A DNA stretch of 64,000 nt, taken from NCBI GenBank assembly GCA_038501785.1, contig JBAMJR010000246.1, positions 1,717,001-1,781,000 on the forward strand, given 5' to 3'. The notes beneath the pieces were generated by a model, which did not search any database, was not told where the DNA came from, and saw nothing but the letters and a program-made list of their open reading frames with translations. Position numbers and translations under genes: made by a program. Positions 37,201-47,178 of the stretch are shown piece after piece. The number at the start of each line of letters is the position of its first letter. Position 1 is the first letter of the stretch. The DNA comes from Myoxocephalus aenaeus. Its lineage: Eukaryota; Chordata; Actinopteri; Perciformes; Cottidae.

Positions 37201-39395
37201 TCAATGGAAATGTGTGTTCATCTTTGTAGTCATACATTACCAGGGATGAGATGCACAAATACCATGGGACCCACCTGAGACTGAAAGCTTGGTCAAAGAA
37301 ACATCAACAATATATGAGTTTGCATCAAACGGATATACTGTAACAAAGATACTGTCAAATAAAACCTTTTCAAACTAGACAAGATAAACATTACAAATTA
37401 ATCCAAGTTAGTTTGCCTGCTGCAATATTAATTAAAACCTATAATTACCAAGGAATTAAGCTATGCTCAAGCTGTTGCTTGCCAAATACAGGTGGTTGTT
37501 GTCACATTGAAAGTGACCTGTCTGTTTGATGTTATGGAATTTGAGAAACAAGGCAAGGATACAATGATCTGCCTGTCTGAGGGGTTCCTCTGTCTGGTCC
37601 GTTCAAGCTGAGCCATCTGTTTGGCTTCTCTGTCTCTGGCACTCTGAGTCGCCTTCAGATCCTCCTGCATGGATGCACAAGCACACAAGGACAAAGTAGT
37701 CATTATAAGAATGAACAATGATAGTCAATTATTTATATATTTGTGTCAGGACATAATCAAAAACATATTTGGTGTAACTCAGTGTTTCCAGATCAGTTTC
37801 CAGTGTTTTCACCACAAGGTTTTTTTTTGTTTTCTTTACTCCAATACAGCTGGTAATGTTTTCTTGGCATGCTCACTCCGCCTTTACAATGACCAATCAC
37901 CATCAATCTCCAAGTGCACTGTATTCTTCAAACACACAACAATGTCTTGTGTGGTTTTGGCACATACTTTAAATTTTGGTAAATCTGCAGTTTCAAAGTA
38001 TTTGGATATCACTTTGCAACCAACAGTGGATGACCAGACAACATGAGGCAACATGACTACTTTTAGAATATATGGCAACATTGTATGAGGGACTTCCAAA
38101 ATCCCAGTCATATATTTTTTTTATGCTGATCATTTCTTTTAATCCTAAAACAAAATGCTGAGGGGGAGATGATAAATCAACCTAAACCTAAATCAACACT
38201 GCCCTCATGTGGTGGTAATAACACTGCCAGTAAAATTGCCCTAAGCACAATTCTCATCCTTGTAGGCCAGAACACGGTCAACCTTGAAACATGGAGGGTA
38301 TTTTTTTTTAAAAGCTCCAATAATTTAGACGTGACTGAAGCACAAGTAAGGGAAGCTATATGGTAACAATTACACCATCTTTGAGGCATGGTCCATTCTA
38401 TGTCGACATTTCACCTCACTGGCAGCTGGAGCATCATTACCTGTGTTTCTGTGTTTAACATATTATGTCTCAACAAGTAACATCAGTTCAACAAAATACT
38501 TTTGCTGTACAACCATTCACAGTAATCTAGTTATGTAACACGCTTCTCTTTGAGGACCCATTGTACTAATTTAACAATAAGTGTAACTGGAACATGGTTT
38601 AGCTGTCTGCATCATTTGGCTCAGTGTAGACGTCGACATGGCTGTAGCTCACAGAAACACTTACCCTTTTACGCTTCACGACAGCTCCATAGCTTTTTAA
38701 TGGCTCTATGACTTTGGCTTCAAGTCTTTCCACCTGGAAGGAAAACACGTTTACATCAGGTTTGGTCGTACCCAACAAATCTAGACTGTGACATGAGTAT
38801 AACATGATGAATGAAGTCAAAGCAGCAGGAGCTACAATACAGTAGTTGTACCTCAGCTTGGCGGTAGTCTTGGATCTTGGCCAGGTGGTCAGCGAACTGC
38901 TTCATGCCCCTCTTCAGGTGGGGCGTTTCTGTGTCTGCGTACACGCCGATTTCCCGAACCAGGACATCCGACTTGTCTCGTAGTCTGGCTGTTTTACGGA
39001 CATAGGCAGAAAACAGTTGGCACATCTCTCCGAAATGTTTCTCCACATTGGTGATGTTCTCCTGGATCTTTCTTGTCTGGTTGTCCCTGGAGAGAGATGA
39101 ACAGCAGTCATCAAAATAGTGTACAAGGACACACACGTTGCACTCGCACATATTTGTGCGGGGAAGCTATTATAACGTGTTTTTCTTGTGGCAGCCCATC
39201 GATAACGATAATAAATGTAAAGCGTGATAGCACAAGCTGACTGAGAGCTAGCTAACATATGTGTTTTTTTGTGAACGCTAACGTTAATGTACCATGGACT
39301 AACCTAGTTCCCACGCAACTCGCTGGCGTTAAATGATGAATTCGTTTGACGCAGTGTGTCCCTTACCTCGCTCTTGCATCGGGTGTACGGCTCAT
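34104..39395 (-). CDS. cibar1: CBY1-interacting BAR domain protein 1 (FAM92A)
   Basis: CIBAR1 is a BAR-like membrane-binding protein that works with Chibby (CBY1) at the base of cilia during ciliogenesis and is linked to limb development. Eight coding exons follow GT-AG rules: 39395-39367, 39086-38852, 38733-38665, 37664-37563, 36739-36635, 36420-36307, 35276-35157 and 34235-34104. They join in frame to about 301 residues, against 289 in human. The FAM92/BAR region spans about residues 10-215, with VEKHFGEMCQLFSAYVRKTARLRDK, KIQDYRQAEVERLEAKV and LERTRQRNPSDRQII close to human CIBAR1. The paralogue CIBAR2 is clearly less similar. After DYQSRLDFVRANSK the protein ends in a very acidic tail at residues 270-296. 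One weak point is the exon 4/5 junction, which lacks two residues (SQ) expected from the family. The promoter has an RFX-type X-box, fitting a ciliary gene. Confidence 0.93.
34236..35156 (-). other. cibar1 intron 7
   Basis: A 921-bp intron with no repeat array and no sign of a skipped exon. Confidence 0.8.
35157..35276 (-). CDS. cibar1: cibar1 exon 7
   Basis: A 120-bp in-phase exon coding VFRSSLHPPDYQSRLDFVRA, then NSKTSLDRTESFLSTSGTLQ. The acceptor is tttggcag and the donor gtaaga. It is a Ser/Thr-rich linker after the BAR region. Confidence 0.93.
35277..36306 (-). other. cibar1 intron 6
   Basis: A 1.03-kb intron, plain sequence. Confidence 0.8.
36307..36420 (-). CDS. cibar1: cibar1 exon 6
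   Basis: A 114-bp in-phase exon coding KIFGEFVTVEMSFHAKALEV and then YTLAFQSIQSVDEEEDLE. The acceptor is ctgatag and the donor gtaggc. It closes the BAR-like region. Confidence 0.95.
36635..36739 (-). CDS. cibar1: cibar1 exon 5
   Basis: A 105-bp in-phase exon: AESELQRATMDATRTTRQLE, then ETIDEFEKQKIRDIK. The acceptor is ctcccattag and the donor gtctgc. Confidence 0.93.
36740..37562 (-). other. cibar1 intron 4
   Basis: An intron of about 0.8 kb, or shorter if exon 4 uses the downstream donor at 37518. No clear two-codon microexon was found in it. Confidence 0.65.
37563..37664 (-). CDS. cibar1: cibar1 exon 4
   Basis: It starts EDLKATQSARDREAKQ and runs through LERTRQRNPSDRQII. The acceptor is catgcag. 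I end it at ATT before a weak gtatcc donor. An alternative donor (CAG before gtcact) at 37518 would add 15 in-frame codons (VSLPCFSNSITSNRQ), ending in Gln before AESELQ. See findings. Confidence 0.85.
37665..38664 (-). other. cibar1 intron 3
   Basis: A 1.0-kb intron. It carries a CTCF-like word on the minus strand at 38199-38212 (12 of 14 positions) and no extra exon. Confidence 0.75.
38665..38733 (-). CDS. cibar1: cibar1 exon 3
   Basis: A 69-bp in-phase exon coding VERLEAKVIEPLKSYGAVV and KRKR. The acceptor is ccttccag and the donor gtaagt. Confidence 0.95.
38852..39086 (-). CDS. cibar1: cibar1 exon 2 (BAR region, first helices)
   Basis: The acceptor ctctctccag is followed by G GAC AAC CAG. 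The 235-bp exon codes DNQTRKIQENITNVEKHF through KIQDYRQAE and stops at GAG before gtacaa. It matches human CIBAR1 closely, including AYVRKTARLRDK and TETPHLK. Confidence 0.95.
39367..39395 (-). CDS. cibar1: cibar1 exon 1 (start)
   Basis: ATG AGC CGT ACA CCC GAT GCA AGA GCG AG, then a gtaagg donor. It codes nine residues plus a split Arg codon completed by exon 2. The short, poorly conserved leader is normal for the family. Confidence 0.85.
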
Positions 39396-39570
39396 CTTAG
39401 AAGAGGCAGTAAATTCAATGTGTTCAGTGTTCAGGCAGCCTATCTGGACGCAGATTTAGCGCAAGCTAACTATGCTGCGTCTCTCCCAAGCTAGAACGCC
39501 AGTCTCCCGTTTCCATGGAGTCACCAGCATTTCCGGTCGAGCAATGGATTCTGGGAAATTGAGCCATAAA
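39396..39570 (-). promoter_or_regulatory. cibar1 promoter / 5' UTR
   Basis: The 175 bp upstream of the start codon contain no TATA box. They do contain a near-consensus RFX X-box at 39509-39522, an ETS-type CCGGAA core (gene strand) at 39531-39536 and a ZNF143/STAF-like block at 39548-39561. This combination is usual for TATA-less housekeeping and ciliary promoters. The transcription start was not located. Confidence 0.5.
39509..39522 (-). promoter_or_regulatory. RFX X-box-like motif
   Basis: On the gene strand GACTCC-AT-GGAAAC fits the X-box pattern RYYNYY-N2-RRNRAC with a single mismatch. It ends 114 bp upstream of the start codon, within the range where X-boxes of ciliary genes usually sit. 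Binding is inferred. Confidence 0.5.
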
Positions 39571-39930
39571 TCTCTCTATACTACACCAGTATAATATCGA
39601 TATTTGTTTTCTTATTCATCAGAGATCTTTAATTCACCGAGGTATATATATATAGAGAGAGACAATATGATCAACATCAACAATATTATAGTATAGTAAT
39701 AGATTAGACAACCCAACAGTGTAAAACAGCCAAAATGATGCTATATCCACCCCGACCAAATACTATAAAAATGCTGCCTATATCTTGATCAATCAAAAAT
39801 AATCTTCAAATAATTATATACACCTTACACCTATATACACGGCCCATTCTGTATAATCATTACTTTTGATTATTTCAGTATATATTGCTGATAATACTGG
39901 ACTGGACATAATTTATATAACACTTTTATC
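39571..39930. other. AT-rich intergenic, no gene
   Basis: AT-rich sequence with a short TATATATA/GAGAGA run at about 39642-39662. Nothing coding. Confidence 0.5.
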
Positions 39931-40100
39931 CAAAAGTCTTCCCATACTTCTCATTCACTGATACCGGCAGAGTGATGGCGAACCATCAGAAGCGATTGGG
40001 GTTCAGCGTCCTGCTCAATGGGTGCTGGAGATTAAACTACCAACATCCCTGTCATTATTGGACAGCCAGCTCTACCTGCTGAGCCGCATGTAGGATACTG
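39931..40100. mobile_element. Teleost interspersed repeat fragment
   Basis: It contains the order CACTTTTATCCAAAAG, TCTCATTCACTGATACCGGCAG, GAACCATCAGAAGC, GGGTTCAGCGTCCTGCTCAA and CTCTACCTGCTGAGCC. This is the degraded text of a repeat very common in percomorph genomes. It is too decayed to assign a class. Confidence 0.5.
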
Positions 40101-40314
40101 AACTTAAACTTCAGTCACAGAATAAATGCAGGTCTTGTACTTGGGATTAAACATACTCCATCACTTCGATAATGTGGTCCTTTTGTCCTCATACAGTTTA
40201 CTGCTCTCCATACATGCATACTGTTTAGAAGGTTCAGATTGTTTCACGAATGAGAAGGAAAAGATAGTTAATGATGAGTATTTAAGGTTCAGTCAAAGGC
40301 AGCGCAGAACATTC

Positions 40315-40680
40315 TGAACCTGGTGGTCAAAGGTAGTCTCTGGAAGTTTGTTCCAGTTCTGTGGTGCACACACTGACTAAATGCTGCTTCTCCCAGATGC
40401 ACTCTAGGAATAGTTAGCCGTCCTCTTCTTAATGATGTGAGAGGTCATTAAATACAGTCAGAGGTGTATTTTGGTCATAGGCCATTTAGAGACTTTCAGA
40501 CAGTATTTTAATTGTAACTGTATTCCCTGACATATTGGAAGCCAGTGAAGATACCTGACAATGTGATGTGTTCAGTTTCCTTGGCATTCATGACTCAATG
40601 CAGCAATCTAACCTGCTGGAAATGAAAGCATGGATTAGTTTCTTTATGTTTCAGTCTTAAATTATCGTCCCAAAGAATGT
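40315..40680. mobile_element. Degenerate teleost interspersed repeat, copy 2
   Basis: It carries TTGTTCCAGTTCTGTGG, AAATGCTGCTTCTCC, GAGGTGTATTTTGGTC, GGAAGCCAGTGAAG, ATGTGATGTGTTC and GCAGCAATCTAACCTG in the order known from a widespread fish repeat. It is related to the copy at 24775-25290. No open frame. Confidence 0.6.
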
Positions 40681-41834
40681 TCAAGCTAAATACAAATAAT
40701 CCTCACAATGACTTCAGGAAACCGTTTTATAAGCCTTCTCATAAAGTAAAGTAGTAAAGTAGCAGACAATAATACATAAACAAAAATAAAGCAGAGAGCA
40801 AGAGAAAAAGGTGTCGTCACTATAGCAAAGCAAAGCAATAAAATAAATCTGTAATATTGCATCATACCTATTAGAGCTATTAACCAAAATATCAAACAAG
40901 TAATTGGATAATCTCCATGGTTTCTTTCCTTGGCAAGAACATCCCTGCTGGAAAAAAACAAACAAATATTTGGCTGCATGGTTTACGGCTTCTATAATTC
41001 CACAAATAGATCAAGGTACATTGCCTACATTGCAACAAAGAGAGACACACATAGTCCTTTTCAACAACAGCTTGACTGCTTTTGAGCTGGTGCCAAGAGC
41101 AGACTTTGTGATCACTGAAATGAATGGAGGCCTCATTGTAATTCCCTCCTCTGTGTTTGGGAATGCATGAATGTCACCAGCTGCCACGTCTGCTCCTCTG
41201 TGGAAAATGTCCAAAAACCTTAATTATCACGCTTAATCATCCATGGGATTGAAGCAGGGGAGATCCCACTGTAACAGATTGGCGATGTAAAACACGGTCA
41301 TTGCATTGCGCTGTGTGCCTGGAATCCCAAGAGGAGCTGGTTTATTCTCTCTGGTACAGCTGATGCTAGTATAGATTCATTTTTCAGTTAAATGCTTCTG
41401 ATTTTAACCTTCCTCGGCTGCGTCTATGGGGTCATTACACACTTTTTTTCCAAATGTGATAATCGAATAGAGATACCAACACATTTTTGCGTGATGACAT
41501 CCTACATGACTTGTGTACCGTCAAGTAAGCACCCTTAGTTTGCTGAGTATAAAATGTTGTAATACATTTCCTGGAAAATCATTCAGACGGTGTGAGTTTT
41601 GATTAAACAGCATCAAGAAAAATGTACATAGTCAACTTTATTGTAATTCAAGACTATACATGTATACGGCAGAATAAAAGTGTGTTTGCTCAGCTCAATA
41701 TGACACATAATAACACAGAACATGGATAAAAACATAGAAAGGAACCGGAAACAACATCTATGGCAAATGGCATCAGTTAAAGTGCACATTTTCAGTCCAT
41801 TACTGTAAGTCTGTGTGGGTGTGTGACGGTTTAG

Positions 41835-41839
<5 letters not shown>
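40681..41839. other. Intergenic, no gene recognised
   Basis: No exon or long repeat. The frames at 40686-41214 have no domain. Confidence 0.5.
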
Positions 41840-41879
<40 letters not shown>

Positions 41880-41884
41880 GCGTG
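41840..41884. repeat. (GT)n microsatellite, slightly interrupted
   Basis: TG run with two GC interruptions at its right end. Confidence 0.95.
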
Positions 41885-42679
41885 GGTGAGGTTAAATGGA
41901 GTTGAGGAGTATTACAGAATCTGGCAAATGTTCTCTTAATTTTTATTACATTTTTCAATCATACAATACAATACAGTTGCAGTAAGACAAAGCAGAGTTT
42001 CTCAGCATCTTCAGTGTGATTACATTACTCAACCACATGGTGGCAATCCACTTCCATTTGTCACTTTGAACAGGAATTCACATTGTTACAGGTGGATTCT
42101 GAGCTGTTTGTGCACATAAAGAGTCCACTGACTCACTTCTCTCCTCACTATCTCCGTCATCATATGCTTACATTATTCAGGACTCCCTGGCAGTAACCCT
42201 GGATTAGATCAAAATCCCTAAACATTCTACTGTAACAAATATAACAGATGTCTGTCTAGCCGGTGTCCTGCAGGATCTTTCTATTGAAAGAGGCCTGGGG
42301 CTGTTGAGTTATTTGCGTTGGCTGCTGGTAAATATATTCAGGAGAGGTGGCATCTTTTCTTCGACTGTGCATCTGACTTTCTTAAAGAACAGATGGTGTT
42401 GTTTCCAAACTACCAATTAGCAAGGAGAGGGTAGCAACCGCGAGCAGCTCTCCCTGCCTCGATCATGCTCTCTTCTCTCTCTCTCTTTCCCTCTGTGCCC
42501 TCCTGTTCAGCCTTCTCTTCGTTTCTCTTTCTGCTCGACTCTCCCCCTCAGCAGCCCTCTTCGACACAGTGGCTGTACGACACTGGAGCGGCGTGTGGCC
42601 TGCTGAACAGATTGGGAGTGACATATGTCAGACGTGGGGGGACTTAGCGGGGCAACCAAGTATGTGTTCCCCAGCGTGC

Positions 42680-42680
<1 letters not shown>
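41885..42680. other. Intergenic, no gene recognised
   Basis: Plain sequence, ending in a CT-rich stretch at about 42470-42550. Confidence 0.5.

Positions 42681-42737
<57 letters not shown>
42681..42737. repeat. (TG)28 microsatellite
   Basis: A pure TG run that begins about 100 bp left of a perfect hairpin. Confidence 0.97.
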
Positions 42738-42738
<1 letters not shown>

Positions 42739-42780
42739 GACTCTTACACTTCAGGTGCAAGTCCTAGTGGGAAGACTCCC

Positions 42781-42848
42781 GACTTGAGGCTGTATGAGAG
42801 CCTCTGTGTGGGGGGGCCCACACAGAGGCTCTCATACAGCTTTAGGTT
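42781..42848. repeat. Long hairpin: 24-bp perfect stem, 4-base loop
   Basis: Left arm 42789-42812 and right arm 42817-42840 are exact reverse complements around a GGGG loop; the arms open with GCTGTATGAGAGCCTC. Allowing G-U pairs, the stem extends eight more pairs to 42781 and 42848. It is not flanked by recognisable transposon ends. Confidence 0.93.
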
Positions 42849-42878
42849 CCCCGTTAATAACAAGAAGGAGTCTGTGGG

Positions 42879-42880
<2 letters not shown>

Positions 42881-42922
<42 letters not shown>
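42881..42922. repeat. (GT)21 microsatellite
   Basis: A pure GT run starting about 33 bp right of the hairpin. Confidence 0.97.
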
Positions 42923-42923
<1 letters not shown>

Positions 42924-43950
42924 CAGGGACGCTGAGGATTATGAACAGTGTGATATCGTGTTTGCTACTTGGTGCATAAAATGAAATGACATGTGAAGAG
43001 TCAATATCTCATCATGCTGATTTTAGCCTACCTCTCTCTCCTTCCTCGAGTCTAGCGGCTGCATCCCTGTGATTTGGCAGAGGGACACAGAACTGCTCTC
43101 TTGGAGAAATTAACCCTGAAATATTCAGTGGGAAATATACTCTCCATTTCTGTTTTCAGTGTCCCTAAATTAAGAATGTATTTTTCATAGATCGTGTGAC
43201 ATCACATATAAACAAAATGTCGCAGGTCCTTTCTCCCCGGTGCACAGACAGTCATGATTGATGGCTCAGAATCACGCATTCCAGATATGAAATAGCGATA
43301 TTCCCCTTTAACTCCAGCAACCTTGAACTAAAGTCCTCCCACTGCAGTTAAGCGGGTGCTTGAAGGGCAAGCCAATGCAGGCACGGTCCAGTGCTTTTAT
43401 TGACCCAATGAAAAACCTCTCTGTGTCTCCAGGGGCTTGGAGCTCAGGTTAGAGTCTTTGTTGTCTGCGTTCATTAGTGTCTCCTTCGCCATCTCTCTCT
43501 CTCTCTCTTTCTTTCTCTATCTCTGTCTCTCTTACTCGCTCTCTCTAACACCTCCTCCTCTAACTCCCTCACTCCCTCGCTGCTGCTCTTTTACCCCCGA
43601 GGAGCTGGAGAAGAAAATGTCACCAGATCAAATTAGTGGGAGCCTCCAACACTGCCTGTCTGCCTCTGTCTGTCTATTCCACAGAGTGAAAGCATCACTC
43701 ATGGATGTTTCTCGAAGTTTATTTATGTCCAAACTTTACCTTCCCCAGGTATGATACTCTATGAGTCTTGTAATAAACTATTTTTTCTTAAAGTTGTTTT
43801 AAAGTAAACTTCCACTGTATTTAATTTTCTACGGGAAAGAAAAGTATCCCTTAAAAGACAGACATATACTATATGTGGTCACAACGCAAGTTTACATAGG
43901 CTGGCGGCCATGCTGAAGGACATCATAGACTGTTGTGAGTTGGTTGACCA
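42923..43950. other. Intergenic, no gene recognised
   Basis: It includes a CT-rich stretch (43490-43545). The frame at 43437-43754 is low-complexity Ser/Leu from this tract. Confidence 0.5.
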
Positions 43951-44540
43951 TTTATAGTTTGACATTTTGGGACTTTTGTTATTTGCTCTCTTGGCTGAGA
44001 GTAAAATGAGAGAATCGATACCACTCCCAGATCTGTTCGTTAAGTATTAAGCTGGAGCCAAGAGATGGTTAGCATAGCGTAGCTTAGCATAAATTAACAC
44101 AAATTAACTATCAAAGCCCGTCAAGGGACTGGTGTTTGAAATTAGCTTTATTTAAATGTACAGTAGGGGAGAGTAAGTATGAAAGTAACTCATAAATCAT
44201 CTTGTATTAAGATAAAGGACATAATGTGTTTGCAATTCCATAATAACAAAGACATTGTCAGACATTTTAAATTATTGTACGTCTCTCATGTGGTTGCCAG
44301 TCAACCTCTCACCTCTCCTAAAAAACTTCAAGTTGATAGTGTTTCTTTAGTGTTTGAATGGTTAAAATAAAAATCTACTTATATTGCAGCTTTCTTTTCT
44401 TTTTTAAGTCTTAAAAGCTAACTTTAAGCTAACTTTCATCTGCCTCCAGCTTCTCATTTAACTGACAAATCTGAGAATTGTATCAATCCTCTCATCTAAC
44501 TCTCTGCAAGAAAGTCATTAAAGCTTATTTCCCAAAAAAA
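43951..44540. mobile_element. MITE-like element, copy C
   Basis: The left end TAGTTTGACATTTTGGG is followed by CTTGGCTGAGAGTAAAATGAG, AATCGATACC and GCTGGAGCCAAGAGATGG. The right end CCTCTCATCTAACTCTCTGC, AAGAAAG...GCTTATTTCCCAAAA is its reverse complement. The outermost bases of the right end are missing. Confidence 0.68.

Positions 44541-46599
<2,059 letters not shown>

Positions 46600-46667
<68 letters not shown>
46600..46667. repeat. (TC)n microsatellite
   Basis: A TC run of about 68 bp with two T insertions near its ends. Confidence 0.96.
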
Positions 46668-47078
46668 AAATTCAAGTAGCTTTATTGAGATGACGTAACA
46701 CTCTACATATAACCAAAGCATATTTAAAGTATTAAAATCAATAAAATAAACTAAAATACATAACATCCTACAAATTAAAAGTTGGTTGGAATGATACCAA
46801 CAGGAAACGAAGCAGAACCAACACACAACCAAAAACAATAACAAGGTGCAGGTGACTGTCACTGTCACTCTCTGTCCCTCAGTTATGGCTGCAGGCAGCA
46901 ACATGCTGCTGCCAGCTCTTAGCGTCTTCCTCCAGTAGGTCTGGTAATTTGTTTTCATGTGAGAGCTGTTGAGCTTTGGTTCTTTTTTTGGAAGTATATT
47001 TCCCTATTATTTTATTTTGTATTTGTTGCATTTGGTGGGAAGGTGAATCTATTTCAAGCTCACTAAGGGTGCCTCCCC

Positions 47079-47101
47079 TCTCTCTCTCTCTCTCTCTCTC
47101 A

Positions 47102-47178
<77 letters not shown>
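47079..47178. repeat. Compound (TC)23(TA)27 microsatellite
   Basis: A TC run with one interruption passes directly into a TA run. This is the reverse-complement order of the compound array at 46006-46102. Confidence 0.96.

Noticed and set aside
36740..37562. A 6-bp microexon (TCT CAA) in cibar1 intron 4 to supply the missing SQ
   Set aside because: The only such codons near exon 4 lack an AG before and a GT after them.
42781..42848. Hairpin as a microRNA precursor
   Set aside because: The loop is only four bases and the stem is perfect, unlike usual animal pre-miRNAs. It is kept only as an unusual inverted repeat.
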